A stretch of 64,000 nucleotides of DNA. Origin: CBFFRJ01 sp051486985 (GTDB lineage: Bacteria > Pseudomonadota > Gammaproteobacteria > Enterobacterales > Enterobacteriaceae). The stretch lies in contig NZ_JAHVDV010000019.1 of assembly GCF_051486985.1 (NCBI RefSeq), forward strand, positions 1 through 64,000, given 5' to 3'. The notes under the pieces are model-generated. The model searched no databases. It was not told the origin of the DNA and saw nothing but the letters and a program-made list of their open reading frames with translations. This document shows positions 9,345 to 17,838 of the stretch, piece by piece; the first letter of the stretch is position 1, and every line of letters begins with the position of its first letter. A program made the position numbers and the translations under genes.

Positions 9345-10139
9345 TCATGCCGCTTTCGGCTGTTTTTCATAGAGGAACTGCAGGATCTGCTGGCGCAGGT
9401 GGTGGTAACGGCTGTCATCCGCCAGCTGGACCCGGTTGCGGGGCCGTGGCAGATTAACCCTGACAATATCGCCCACCGTCGCCGCCGGGCCGTTGGTCAT
9501 CATCAGCACCCGGTCAGAGAGCAGAACAGCTTCGTCCACGTCGTGGGTTATCAGCACAATGGTGGTGTTGAGCGACTGCTGAATGTGCATCACTGTGTCC
9601 TGCAGATGCGCGCGGGTCAGCGCATCCAGCGCGCCAAAGGGCTCATCCATCAGCAATACTTTGGGTTTCATCGCCAGCGCACGGGCTATACCTATGCGCT
9701 GTTTCATCCCACCGGAAATCTCGCCGGGACGCTTGTGCAGAGCGTGGGCCATCTGTACGCACGCCAGATTGTGTTCAATCCACTCCCGGCGCTCGGCTTT
9801 ACTCATGGTGCGGCGAAATACCTGGTCTACCGCCAGGGCAACGTTGTCGAAGCAGGTGAGCCAGGGCAGCAGAGAGTGATTCTGGAATACCACCGCACGC
9901 TCCGGCCCCGGCCCGGCTATTTCCCGGTTATCACACAGCAGCCCGCCCTCGGTGGGGAGCGTGATCCCAGCGATGAGGTTGAGTAAGGTAGATTTACCGC
10001 AGCCAGAGTGACCAATCAGGCTCAGGGTCTCCCCTTCCTGGATGTCAAAAGAGACGTTGTGCAGCGCCACAAAGTCACCATCGGCAGTGGAGAAACGCTG
10101 ACTGACGGCCTGGACCTGAATTAAGGGTTTTATGCTCAT
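9345..10139 (-). CDS. nasD: NasD, ATPase of the nitrate/nitrite ABC transporter
   Basis: 264-residue ABC ATPase that would power nitrate uptake with NasE and NasF. Walker A is GHSGCGKST (near residue 43), the signature is ISGGMKQR, and Walker B is VLLMDEPFGALD. The sequence is of the nitrate/sulfonate/taurine (NrtD/SsuB) ATPase type. The ATG is two bases after the nasE stop and the stop is nine bases before the nasCB start, so it sits inside one tightly packed operon. Confidence 0.92.
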   Translation of the reverse strand: MSIKPLIQVQAVSQRFSTADGDFVALHNVSFDIQEGETLSLIGHSGCGKSTLLNLIAGITLPTEGGLLCDNREIAGPGPERAVVFQNHSLLPWLTCFDNVALAVDQVFRRTMSKAERREWIEHNLACVQMAHALHKRPGEISGGMKQRIGIARALAMKPKVLLMDEPFGALDALTRAHLQDTVMHIQQSLNTTIVLITHDVDEAVLLSDRVLMMTNGPAATVGDIVRVNLPRPRNRVQLADDSRYHHLRQQILQFLYEKQPKAA

Positions 10140-10141
10140 GA

Positions 10142-11023
10142 TTATTTCTCCTGCCAGCTAAAGCGACGCGCCACCAGCATCAGCCCCTGCTCCAGCAGCA
10201 GGCCAACCACGCCGATAATGACGATGGCGATCAGAATGTTTTCTACATTGAGGTTGTTCCATTCGTTCCAGATCCAGAAACCGATGCCCAGCCCGCCGGT
10301 GAGCATCTCAGCGGCCACAATGACCAGCCAGGCAATGCCAATCGACAGACGCACGCCGGTCAGTACCGCAGGCAACACCGCCGGAAAGAGGATGCGGCGC
10401 ATCACGGTCCATTCAGAAAGTTGCAGTACGCGGGCTACGTTCAGGTAGTCCTCCGGGATACGTCGCACCCCTTCGGCGGTGTTAATGACCATCGGCCAGA
10501 TGGAGCAGATAAAGATGGTCCAGCTTGAGGCCGGTTCCGCTTTCTGGAACAGCAGCAGGCCAATCGGTAGCCAGGCCAGCGGGCTGACCGGGCGCAGTAG
10601 CGCAATCAACGGGTTAAACATGCGGGCACAAAAGAGAAAGCGGCCAATCAAAAAGCCCAGTGGAATACCCACCAGCGCGGCCAGGCCAAAACCGATACCT
10701 ACACGTTGCAGCGAGGCGAGTACGTTCCAGCCAATGCCCATATCGTTCGGCCCGTCACGGTAGAAGGGATCGGCGAACAGGGTGATGGCTGAATCCAGGG
10801 TACTGAGCGGTGTCGGGAAGCCTTTACTGTTGATAGCGGCCAGTTGCCAGGCCACCAGCAGCAGCCCCAGCCCCAACAGGCCAGGAAAGATACGTTCCGC
10901 GATGGCGCGCGTTTTACGCGACCAGGAGGGTGCGTTGCGGCGCACCTGCACGGCAGGGATAACAAAGACCCCGGCGGTGGTGGACGTCGGTTCGACGCGC
11001 TGAAGTTTATGTGCGTGTTTCAT
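10142..11023 (-). CDS. nasE: NasE, permease of the nitrate ABC transporter
   Basis: 293-residue inner-membrane permease of the NrtB/SsuC type. A hydrophilic N-terminus of about 45 residues precedes the first membrane segment (FPGLLGLGLLLVAWQLAA). The cytoplasmic EAA loop that docks the ATPase is visible as EGVRRIPEDYLNVARVL near residue 190. I place the start at the ATG at 11023, one base after the nasF stop, because an upstream extension would run into nasF. Confidence 0.9.
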   Translation of the reverse strand: MKHAHKLQRVEPTSTTAGVFVIPAVQVRRNAPSWSRKTRAIAERIFPGLLGLGLLLVAWQLAAINSKGFPTPLSTLDSAITLFADPFYRDGPNDMGIGWNVLASLQRVGIGFGLAALVGIPLGFLIGRFLFCARMFNPLIALLRPVSPLAWLPIGLLLFQKAEPASSWTIFICSIWPMVINTAEGVRRIPEDYLNVARVLQLSEWTVMRRILFPAVLPAVLTGVRLSIGIAWLVIVAAEMLTGGLGIGFWIWNEWNNLNVENILIAIVIIGVVGLLLEQGLMLVARRFSWQEK

Positions 11024-11024
11024 C

Positions 11025-12284
11025 TCAGACCCCTGTACGTTGAATAGCAAAAGATGTTGCGTACTGTTCCGGCGCATCGCCGGTCCAGCGCGTGCCGTCC
11101 ATCAGCGTGCTGGTTCGCAGGCTGCGGGTCGGTATGTCTATCCCGCCGAGGGCGGTCGCCGCCTCTTTCCAGACATCAGTGCGGTTAATGCGACTGGCAA
11201 TCGCCAGGTAGTCCGGCGCCGATTTCAGAAGCCCCCAGCGTCGAAACTGGGTGAGGAACCACATCCCGTCGGAAAGCCAGGGGTAGCTCACCTGCCCTTC
11301 ATTGAAGAAACGGATGGCATGGGCATCCTGCCAGCGCTGCCCCGCGCCATTGTCGTACTCCCCCAGCATCCGCCCGGTCAGGTACTGCTCTTTGGTGTTA
11401 AGCCAGGCACGACGCGCAAGGATGCGGGCGGTTTCGCGCCGGTTATCAGATGAGGCATCTATCCAGCGCGCCGCCTCCATCACCGCACACACCAGCGCGC
11501 GGGCGGTGTTGGGGTTTTGCGCAACCCAGGCGCTGCGGGTACCGAGGATCTTTTCCGGGTGATCCGGCCAGATGGACTGGCTGGTGGCGGCGGTAAAACC
11601 GATGCGATCATTAATAGCGCGGGCATTCCAGGGCTCGCCCACACAAAAACCGACCATGTTGCCGATACGCATGTTCATCACCATTTGTGGCGGCGGTACA
11701 ACGACGGTACGAATGTCAGTGAAGGGGTTGATGCCGCCGCTCGCCAGCCAGTAGTAGAGCCACATGGCATGGGTGCCGGTCGGGAAGGTATGGGCGAAGG
11801 TATAGCTGCCCGCTTCGCTTTGCCCGATCAGGTTTTTCAGCTGCTCAAGGCCGGTTACTCCCTTCTCCTGTAAATCAGCGGAGAGGGTGATCCCCTGCCC
11901 GTTCTGGTTCAGCGTCATCAGGTTGGCCATCGCCTGGGGTTTACCGGCAATGCCCAGCTCCAGGCCATAAAGCAATCCATAGAGCATGTGGGCCGCATCC
12001 AGTTCGCCGGATACCAGTTTGTCGCGAACGGCAGCCCAACTGGCCTCTTTCGTGGGAACAAGCGTAATGCCGTATTTTTTATCGAAGCCTTTCAACGCCG
12101 CGATAACCAGCGGCGCACAGTCGGTGAGCGGAATAAACCCGACCCGCACCGTAGCCTGTTCCGGTTTGTCTGAACCGGCAGCCCAGGCGGTGTGCATCAC
12201 CCCCGGCAGCAGCATGGCACCACCAAGCGCGACACCTGCCTTAAGAAAACGCCGTCGCGTTAAAGAAACGACTGAATCACCCAT
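11025..12284 (-). CDS. nasF: NasF, nitrate-binding protein with Tat signal
   Basis: 419-residue NrtA-type periplasmic nitrate/nitrite-binding protein. The N-terminus SLTRRRFLKAG followed by a hydrophobic stretch and AWAA is a twin-arginine signal peptide, suggesting export in the folded state. The body carries family features such as VGFIPLTDCAPLVIA and the conserved FCVGEPWNARA. I choose the ATG at 12284, with GGGAG upstream. A longer frame starts at 12332, but that would lie inside the transcription terminator of the leader. First structural gene of the nas operon, so its expression should respond to both sigma-54 initiation and NasR antitermination. Confidence 0.92.
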   Translation of the reverse strand: MGDSVVSLTRRRFLKAGVALGGAMLLPGVMHTAWAAGSDKPEQATVRVGFIPLTDCAPLVIAALKGFDKKYGITLVPTKEASWAAVRDKLVSGELDAAHMLYGLLYGLELGIAGKPQAMANLMTLNQNGQGITLSADLQEKGVTGLEQLKNLIGQSEAGSYTFAHTFPTGTHAMWLYYWLASGGINPFTDIRTVVVPPPQMVMNMRIGNMVGFCVGEPWNARAINDRIGFTAATSQSIWPDHPEKILGTRSAWVAQNPNTARALVCAVMEAARWIDASSDNRRETARILARRAWLNTKEQYLTGRMLGEYDNGAGQRWQDAHAIRFFNEGQVSYPWLSDGMWFLTQFRRWGLLKSAPDYLAIASRINRTDVWKEAATALGGIDIPTRSLRTSTLMDGTRWTGDAPEQYATSFAIQRTGV

Positions 12285-12299
12285 ACGCACTCCCGAAGC

Positions 12300-12341
12300 A
12301 AAAAAAAAGCGCCCGATGGTGCTTAGCACCACAGGACGCCT
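12300..12341 (-). terminator. Intrinsic terminator in the nasF leader (NasR-controlled attenuator)
   Basis: On the minus strand GGCGTCC, GGTGC-TAA-GCACC and GGGCGC form a stem with an inner perfect hairpin followed by a run of nine T. It ends 16 bases before the nasF ATG, so it would stop operon transcription unless overridden. In K. oxytoca a factor-independent terminator in this place is relieved by NasR; the sequence here fits that model. Confidence 0.85.
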
Positions 12342-12349
12342 TTATCCGT

Positions 12350-12381
12350 GAAACGGGTTAACCGCCATTGGTTACCGTTTC
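12350..12381 (-). promoter_or_regulatory. ANTAR-type RNA hairpin, predicted NasR target
   Basis: The transcript can fold GAAACGGTAACC against GGTTAACCCGTTTC (two-base bulge), closing a six-base loop AATGGC. The loop has A at position 1 and G at position 4, the consensus for hexaloops bound by ANTAR antiterminators. It lies immediately upstream of the terminator. The partner upstream hairpin expected in the two-hairpin motif is weaker: GTTG/CAAC near 12391-12376 is the best I see. Confidence 0.75.
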
Positions 12382-12407
12382 TGTTGTCTGAATCTCAACC
12401 TCAATGA

Positions 12408-12423
12408 TGCAATGGTTGTGCCA
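12408..12423 (-). promoter_or_regulatory. Sigma-54 promoter of the nas operon
   Basis: TGGCAC-N5-TTGCA on the minus strand matches the sigma-54 -24/-12 consensus perfectly. Transcription would start about 12 bases downstream, near 12397, giving a leader of about 110 bases that contains the hairpin and terminator. This fits general nitrogen control by NtrC, known for K. oxytoca nasF. Confidence 0.85.
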
Positions 12424-12471
12424 GGATTTTTTGGCCTGTTTTGCCGCCTGGCCGCGTATACGCTGTTATTT

Positions 12472-12510
12472 CGCACACTCGTTGTGCAACCCGTGCCCAC
12501 CGATCGTGCA
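12472..12510 (-). promoter_or_regulatory. Two candidate NtrC-binding sites upstream of nasF
   Basis: Two imperfect 17-bp dyads of the TGCAC...GTGCA type lie at 12494-12510 (TGCACGATCGGTGGGCA on the minus strand) and 12472-12488 (TGCACAACGAGTGTGCG). They sit about 75-113 bp upstream of the predicted start, in the range used by NtrC enhancers. The match is imperfect and the call rests on position. Confidence 0.45.
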
Positions 12511-12511
12511 T

Positions 12512-13690
12512 CTACTCCTTAGGGGTTAGCTCCCATAGTGAGCGCACCGTGAGCAGAGCGCGGGCGATATCTACCATGCGTTGATTTTTGTCCATCGCCA
12601 TTTTTCGCAGGCACTGCCAGGCCTGTTCTTCACTCAGTTGCTGGTGATTCATTAACACGCTTTTGGCTTTATCGATGATCCGCCGCTCTTCGAGAGTATC
12701 TTTCAGCGAGGCCAGTTGCTGACTGAGCTGTTCGATTTCCTGCGCCTGCTGGCGTACCAGCGGCAACAGAGTTTTATCCTGCCAGAGGAGGGCGACCTCA
12801 GGAGCGAACTGCTGCGTATGCCGGGCGATGAGGTCGTCATCCTCACTGAGCAGGCGTTCGGTTTCCCGGTTAAGTGCTGTAATCAGCGTCTCTTCAAGCG
12901 TGCGCAGCTGTTCGAGTCGTTGTGTTTGCAGGGAGAACCAGCGGAGTGCGTTGTCACCTTTATCCTGGGGCGGCATTCGGGTGCAGGCAAGGCGGCGCAT
13001 CTGTTCAGTCTCAAGCCCTGCGCCGCAGGTTTCACTGAACAACGCCGCGATGCCGGGATCGGTGAGGGAAAGAAAGGTATCAAAGCACGACTGCTGCCCG
13101 TCAATCCTGTCAACCAGCGCCTGTCTCTGCCCGCTACTGAACTGCCCGTGGGTGAAACCCAACGCCCCGAGTGCCCGCTCCTGGCCGACCAGCTCTTTAC
13201 CCTGCATAAAGCTGTAAAGCGCTACCAGTCGGGCGGCTATCGCCGGATCGTCAATACTGTCATTAAGCCGGGGAATAATACTCAGCAACTGGCTGAGAAT
13301 GCGACTGAACTGGGCCATCGCCAGTTCAGCATCAATCTCGCCCTCTTTTATTTGTTTTCTGAGCAGCGGAAGTTGTTCAAGTCCCGCAACAGCGGCGGCG
13401 ATTCGGTGGCATAATGCACTGCTGGTTAAGGGCTTAAGCCCGTCAAGCACCGGCATCAGCACCGCTATCTGCTCGTCTGCCAGGGCACTGCTGGCCCGGC
13501 ACTCAAGCCCGTAAAGCCGCCCCCGGGAACAGAGCCAGATATTTGACGCCCCCCGCTCGCATTGCAGCATGTGGGTCAGATGACTGATTTTCCCGGCCAG
13601 CACCCCTAACTGGGCAAGCTGACGAAGCTGATTTTTCTGGATGTGACGCGCGTAGCGAAACCAGGCTGTAGCGTCGGTCCGTTCATTCAT
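12512..13690 (-). CDS. nasR: NasR, nitrate/nitrite-responsive ANTAR antiterminator
   Basis: 392-residue regulator. The N-terminal two-thirds is an all-helical NIT nitrate-sensing domain (FRYARHIQKNQLRQLAQLG onward, with the conserved QCERGASN). The C-terminal ~60 residues form an ANTAR RNA-binding domain (ERRIIDKAKSVLM, LSEEQAWQCLRKMAMDKNQR). On binding nitrate or nitrite it should bind the nas leader RNA and let polymerase pass the terminator at 12300-12341. The ATG at 13690 with GAGAG upstream gives a length close to the K. oxytoca protein; a longer frame to 13729 seems unnecessary. It is transcribed in the same direction as the nas operon and directly upstream of it. Confidence 0.93.
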   Translation of the reverse strand: MNERTDATAWFRYARHIQKNQLRQLAQLGVLAGKISHLTHMLQCERGASNIWLCSRGRLYGLECRASSALADEQIAVLMPVLDGLKPLTSSALCHRIAAAVAGLEQLPLLRKQIKEGEIDAELAMAQFSRILSQLLSIIPRLNDSIDDPAIAARLVALYSFMQGKELVGQERALGALGFTHGQFSSGQRQALVDRIDGQQSCFDTFLSLTDPGIAALFSETCGAGLETEQMRRLACTRMPPQDKGDNALRWFSLQTQRLEQLRTLEETLITALNRETERLLSEDDDLIARHTQQFAPEVALLWQDKTLLPLVRQQAQEIEQLSQQLASLKDTLEERRIIDKAKSVLMNHQQLSEEQAWQCLRKMAMDKNQRMVDIARALLTVRSLWELTPKE

Positions 13691-13755
13691 GCTGACTCTC
13701 CGGTTACCTCTCTTACCGGTGAGTTGCAATAACCATGCCCTCCGAAGGAGTGAAG

Positions 13756-14109
13756 ATGCAAAAGATTGTGATTGTCGCCAACGGCGCCGCCTACGGTAGT
13801 GAGTCTTTGTTCAACAGCCTGCGTCTGGCGATAGCCCTGCGCGAACAAGAGAGCAGCCTGCAACTGCGTCTGTTTCTGATGTCTGACGCGGTGACAGCCG
13901 GTTTACGCGGGCAAAAACCGGCCGAAGGCTACAATATTCAGCAAATGCTGGAGATCCTGACGGCGCAGGGGGTGGCGGTGAAACTCTGTAAAACCTGTAC
14001 TGACGGGCGCGGCATCACCGCCCTGCCGTTGGTAGAGGGAGTAGAGATTGGTACGCTGGTGGAGCTGGCACAGTGGACACTCGACGCCGACAAAGTATTA
14101 ACCTTCTGA
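13756..14109 (+). CDS. ychN: YchN, DsrE-family small protein
   Basis: 117-residue cytoplasmic protein recognisable as YchN from MQKIVIVANGAAYGSESLFN and the conserved CKTC pair near residue 80. E. coli YchN forms a hexamer with the DsrE/TusD-like fold related to sulfur-transfer proteins; its own function is unknown. The ATG at 13756 has GAAGGAG upstream. The gene is divergent from nasR, with 65 bp between the two starts. Confidence 0.92.
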   Translation: MQKIVIVANGAAYGSESLFNSLRLAIALREQESSLQLRLFLMSDAVTAGLRGQKPAEGYNIQQMLEILTAQGVAVKLCKTCTDGRGITALPLVEGVEIGTLVELAQWTLDADKVLTF

Positions 14110-14216
14110 TAATTACGCTTCTTTAATACTTTTTTCTTATGGGTGCCTGCATGGCATCAAGTTTGCCTGCTGCGTTGCCGATAGGCATTACAGACAACAC
14201 AGCAGGTACTATAACT

Positions 14217-16001
14217 ATGTTCAGATCCATTCGTGCTCGTATCATTACAGCGACGGCGGGCTGTCTCGCCATTGCGCTGCTTCTTAACACCATCATTAAC
14301 TATCAGGTAACCCGCCAACATAATCAGGAGGCGCAGCAAAACATTCTCGCCAGCACCAGTAGCAGTCATGGTCTTGCCATCGCCGATTGGGTCAACAGCA
14401 AGATGACTGCTATCAACTCATTGCAAAAGGTCGCGCTGACTGATGACCCTGTTCCGGTCTTTACTCAGGTGGCACAGGCGGGCGGGTTCATTAACGTTTA
14501 CGTTGGCTATGCGACGAAAACGGCAAAGTTCTCCAACCCGGACGGCGTACCGGCAGATTATGATCCGACCATTCGCCCCTGGTATCAGCAGGCCGTCAGC
14601 GCTGACGCCCCTGTCGTCACTGCACCTTACGTGGATGCGGGCAGCGGCAAGCTGGTGGTCACCTTCTCCGTACCGGTTAAAGAAAATGGCACACTGAAAG
14701 CCGTGGTGTCGGGGGATGTGTCGATGGACAGCGTGGTTGCTAACGTGCGTGGAGTCAGCCCTACACCGAACAGCAGCGGTCTGCTGCTCGACAGTGACGG
14801 CACCATCATTGCCGCCAGTGACCCAAAACTGACGCTCAAACCCTTCACCGAGGCCATCGATGGCGTGCCGTTAGCGGCGTTGCTGTCGGGTGAATCGGTT
14901 CACGGTACGCTCGCGGGTGAGGACAAAGAGTTTCTTGCCAGTAACGTGAAAGGCACCCACTGGCAACTGCTGGTTGCGCTGGACAGTGCCGACTCCACCA
15001 CCGGCCTGCGCGCGCAACTTAAAGCCTCTGCCATTTCGCTGGTTGTGCTGGTGCTGCTTGCCGGTGCGCTTATGCACTGGATTGTCGCCACTATGCTGCA
15101 ACGGTTGCTCACCATCCGCGATGCGATGAATGCAATCAGTAGCGGGACGGATGATCTCTCTCAACGCCTGCCGGAACAGGGTAACGACGAGGTGGCGCAA
15201 ATCGCGCACGCCTTTAATGCTTTCAGCGACAAGCTGTCGGTCGTCATGGTTAAACTGCGCGATTCCAGCACCTCGGTTCAGCAGGCGGCACAGGAGATTG
15301 CCGCTGGAAACCGCGATCTCTCCGGGCGTACCGAACAGGCTGCCTCAAGCCTGCGGGAAACCGCCAGTGCCGTCGAGCAGATTACCGCCTCCGTTGCGCA
15401 GTCTACCGACTCAGCGGCACAGGCCAACACGCAGGCGCATACTGCTTCTGAGGCCGCCTCGCGTGGTGGACAGGTTGTTTCCCAGGCCATCAACACCATG
15501 CAATCCATTGAGGTCGCCTCCGCAAGGATTGGTGACATTACCAGCGTGATTGACGGTATTGCCTTCCAGACTAACATCCTTGCGCTGAACGCCGCCGTGG
15601 AGGCCGCGCGGGCAGGTGAACAGGGTCGCGGGTTCGCCGTTGTCGCAGGCGAAGTACGCAACCTGGCAAGCCGCAGCGCGCAGGCGGCGAAGGAGATTAA
15701 AACGCTGATCGACTCCACCACACAAAGCGTGGCAACCGGCTCGCGTTACGTGCGTCTGGCAGGAGAGAGCATGGGTGAGATAGTCTCCAGTATCGACAGC
15801 GTGTCGGTTATCATGCGTGAGATTACGGTGGCGACCAACGAACAGATGAAAGGCGTGCAGGAAATTAATCATGCGGTCATCGACCTCGATCGCATGGTGC
15901 AGCAAAACGCCGAACTGGTGATTCAGTCTGCCGCCGCCGCAGGGGCATTGCAGACCCAGGCGGGCGAGCTTGCTGAAACCGCAGGGCATTTCCGCATTTA
16001 A
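14217..16001 (+). CDS. Methyl-accepting chemotaxis protein with periplasmic Cache domain
   Basis: 594-residue transmembrane chemoreceptor. A first membrane segment (ITATAGCLAIALLLNTII) is followed by a periplasmic dCache-type ligand-binding domain of about 240 residues (PDGVPADYDPTIRPWYQQA is the typical Cache signature), a second membrane segment near residue 270 (LKASAISLVVLVLLAGALM), HAMP, and a signalling domain. The CheA/CheW-contacting tip reads GIAFQTNILALNAAVEAARA. The C-terminus (AETAGHFRI) lacks the NWETF-type pentapeptide, so adaptation would depend on other receptors. The ligand cannot be read from sequence. I choose the ATG at 14217 because it directly precedes the membrane anchor. 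K-12 has no chemoreceptor here. Confidence 0.9.
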   Translation: MFRSIRARIITATAGCLAIALLLNTIINYQVTRQHNQEAQQNILASTSSSHGLAIADWVNSKMTAINSLQKVALTDDPVPVFTQVAQAGGFINVYVGYATKTAKFSNPDGVPADYDPTIRPWYQQAVSADAPVVTAPYVDAGSGKLVVTFSVPVKENGTLKAVVSGDVSMDSVVANVRGVSPTPNSSGLLLDSDGTIIAASDPKLTLKPFTEAIDGVPLAALLSGESVHGTLAGEDKEFLASNVKGTHWQLLVALDSADSTTGLRAQLKASAISLVVLVLLAGALMHWIVATMLQRLLTIRDAMNAISSGTDDLSQRLPEQGNDEVAQIAHAFNAFSDKLSVVMVKLRDSSTSVQQAAQEIAAGNRDLSGRTEQAASSLRETASAVEQITASVAQSTDSAAQANTQAHTASEAASRGGQVVSQAINTMQSIEVASARIGDITSVIDGIAFQTNILALNAAVEAARAGEQGRGFAVVAGEVRNLASRSAQAAKEIKTLIDSTTQSVATGSRYVRLAGESMGEIVSSIDSVSVIMREITVATNEQMKGVQEINHAVIDLDRMVQQNAELVIQSAAAAGALQTQAGELAETAGHFRI

Positions 16002-16214
16002 TCTTTTGTCGGCGCCGTTTTGCCACGCTTTACTGCGCCGACCTATTTCCCCACCGAATATTGTCATTTTTGTTTAATCGTTACGCCATTAGTTGATCAA
16101 AATCAGCATCCGCTTCGCTCGCGTTTGGTGTTATGCCATGAGTGATTTGTGAACTGCATCACGCACGGGAGCTTCCCGCAGGGAGTGCGTTGTTGATAAT
16201 GACGGGGTTAAAAA

Positions 16215-16460
16215 ATGGCGTTGGTAAAGGCAAGTTTGAAGTTATTTGGTGGGGATACGGTAGTCGTACGCTGTTCTGAGAATTGTCATATCCATCTGAT
16301 GAGCGAGAAGAGTCAAGCGTCCGCCGCTCAACGGGATGTACTGAGCGTCCAGAATCGCGCCAGCGCATATCTGGCCGTACCTTACAGTGGTATCTGGAAT
16401 GTGCTGATCGACAGCCACAGCCAGACGCTGGAGCACTCAATCAGCTACGTTCCTGCCTGA
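16215..16460 (+). CDS. DUF1883 family small protein
   Basis: 81-residue protein with the DUF1883 pattern: a short beta-rich domain with VRCSENCHIHLM, AYLAVPYSGIWNVLID and SISYVPA. The family often occurs alone or joined to TIR or other signalling domains, but no function is established. ATG at 16215 preceded by GGGG. It is convergent with chaC and its terminator lies inside the chaC 3' end. Confidence 0.75.
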   Translation: MALVKASLKLFGGDTVVVRCSENCHIHLMSEKSQASAAQRDVLSVQNRASAYLAVPYSGIWNVLIDSHSQTLEHSISYVPA

Positions 16461-16468
16461 TTGCGGTT

Positions 16469-17164
16469 TCAGGCAAAACCAGGCTGCAGTTCCGGGCCTG
16501 GTTTTTTTCCTTCCAGCAGAACACGTACCCTTCCTGCGAGTTCATTCAGACAATCATCCTGCATACCCAGCTTAATGAGCGCCTGCTCAAGCGAAAAAAG
16601 GTACTGGGCATTGGTGCCTAACGGACCTGTAGCGGTGGCAATCAGCGGCGCGATGACCTGGGCACGGGTATCTGACTCATAAAGCGGATGGCGCGGGTCC
16701 ATGATAAACACCAGCGCATTGACGGTACGTCCATCATCCAGAGTGAGTTTGTGCCAGCAGGGCAGATAACAGCCGGTGATCATCTCGCGTTTCCAGAGCA
16801 GCATCAGCTCTTCATCAAGAGCGCTCTCCTGAAGGCGGTAGGCCACGCCGGTGGTGCGACCGCCCTCTTTCAGTGCAAGCATCCGCCCAGGGTTGCACGC
16901 CGTGCCGCGACCGGCGGTCAGACGCAGACAAAAAGCCCGGTGCCAGCCAACAAGCGTTCCGGTACAGGATTCAACATATTCCAGAGCAGGATTCCACATC
17001 AACGAACCGTAGCCGAAAATCCAGACTGGTCCGTCATCAGGTCGGCATGCGAGGGTTGCTGCCAGCGACGCCGCGCGCTGTTCCGCAGACCACAGCAGCG
17101 AGGCTTCAATTTCCCCGAATGCCGTTTTACAGTCTGCCTTCATTAAAAAATCACGAGTAATCAC
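16469..17164 (-). CDS. chaC: ChaC, gamma-glutamylcyclotransferase acting on glutathione
   Basis: 231-residue protein that cleaves glutathione to 5-oxoproline and Cys-Gly. The substrate-binding GYGSL motif is present (WIFGYGSLMWNP near residue 51), and the conserved acidic region is at LLWKREMITGCYLP; the glutamate there is the likely catalytic residue. I choose a GTG start at 17164, six bases after a perfect GGAGG, which reproduces the N-terminus (ITRDFLM) known in E. coli; a TTG at 17170 abuts the GGAGG and is less likely. It lies downstream of chaB on the same strand. Confidence 0.92.
   Translation of the reverse strand: MITRDFLMKADCKTAFGEIEASLLWSAEQRAASLAATLACRPDDGPVWIFGYGSLMWNPALEYVESCTGTLVGWHRAFCLRLTAGRGTACNPGRMLALKEGGRTTGVAYRLQESALDEELMLLWKREMITGCYLPCWHKLTLDDGRTVNALVFIMDPRHPLYESDTRAQVIAPLIATATGPLGTNAQYLFSLEQALIKLGMQDDCLNELAGRVRVLLEGKKPGPELQPGFA
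16475..16508 (+). terminator. Intrinsic terminator of the DUF1883 gene, within chaC coding sequence
   Basis: AAAACCAGGC and GCCTGGTTTT form a stem around a 14-base loop, followed by a T-run on the plus strand. The stem occupies the last codons of chaC on the opposite strand, so one sequence serves as terminator and as protein-coding DNA. Confidence 0.75.
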
Positions 17165-17339
17165 TTTCAACCTCCGCCACTGCAGGCTTCCTTGCGACGA
17201 CTATACTGCTGCCTTCATGGCGCTTTTCAGTGACGATATGCAATTCACAGGCCGTTTTCAAGCTCACGTATGGCCTGGTACCGCTCAGCCGGTGCGTTAT
17301 TCCAGGCGGTACGAAAAAAGGATGAGTATATTCAGACAA

Positions 17340-17570
17340 TTATTTCTTTTTATGCCACTTGTCGTCGTCACCCTTCTCGTAATCATTTTTTACCGCAGCC
17401 CAGGCGACACGGTGCGCCGTCTCTTCGCGCGAGGCGTCACCACGCCGATCCTCCTCGTCTTTATACTGTTCCCAGGCGCTGTTAAAGGCTTCTTTATAAA
17501 TATCCTGAGCGTGGGCCGGAAGCACGTGCAGTACGTTATCAGGAAGATCGGTTCTCTTTTTATATGGCAT
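17340..17570 (-). CDS. chaB: ChaB, regulator of cation transport
   Basis: 76-residue acidic/basic protein with the ChaB-fold signature (PYKKRTDLPDNV, HAQDIYKEAFNSAW). Proposed in E. coli to regulate the ChaA antiporter; evidence for that role is thin. ATG at 17570 preceded by GGAG. It is transcribed divergently from chaA and probably with chaC. Confidence 0.92.
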   Translation of the reverse strand: MPYKKRTDLPDNVLHVLPAHAQDIYKEAFNSAWEQYKDEEDRRGDASREETAHRVAWAAVKNDYEKGDDDKWHKKK

Positions 17571-17838
17571 GGTTTGCTCCTTATTGACGTTTAGGGTAAG
17601 TCTGGACGCCAATCCAGCGCATTTCCACATTACCGGCGATTATTGTCACGATTAAAATATATCTTCATGTAAATTAAGTTAATTTTTCCAATAATACGCA
17701 TTAATAGAATTCTCACATAAGAATCATCTCATCCAGTAAATAAAAGTAAAAATTCCCTTCATATCGTTTGATGTCTGTTATTTTAGCCCCGCTTTTCCTT
17801 TCTATAATTACAACTACCTGCTCTCAGTGGAGATAAGA

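Noticed and set aside
12285..12332. Longer NasF N-terminus
   Set aside because: The extension would be translated from the terminator stem and would bury the Tat signal; the ATG at 12284 has a proper ribosome-binding site.
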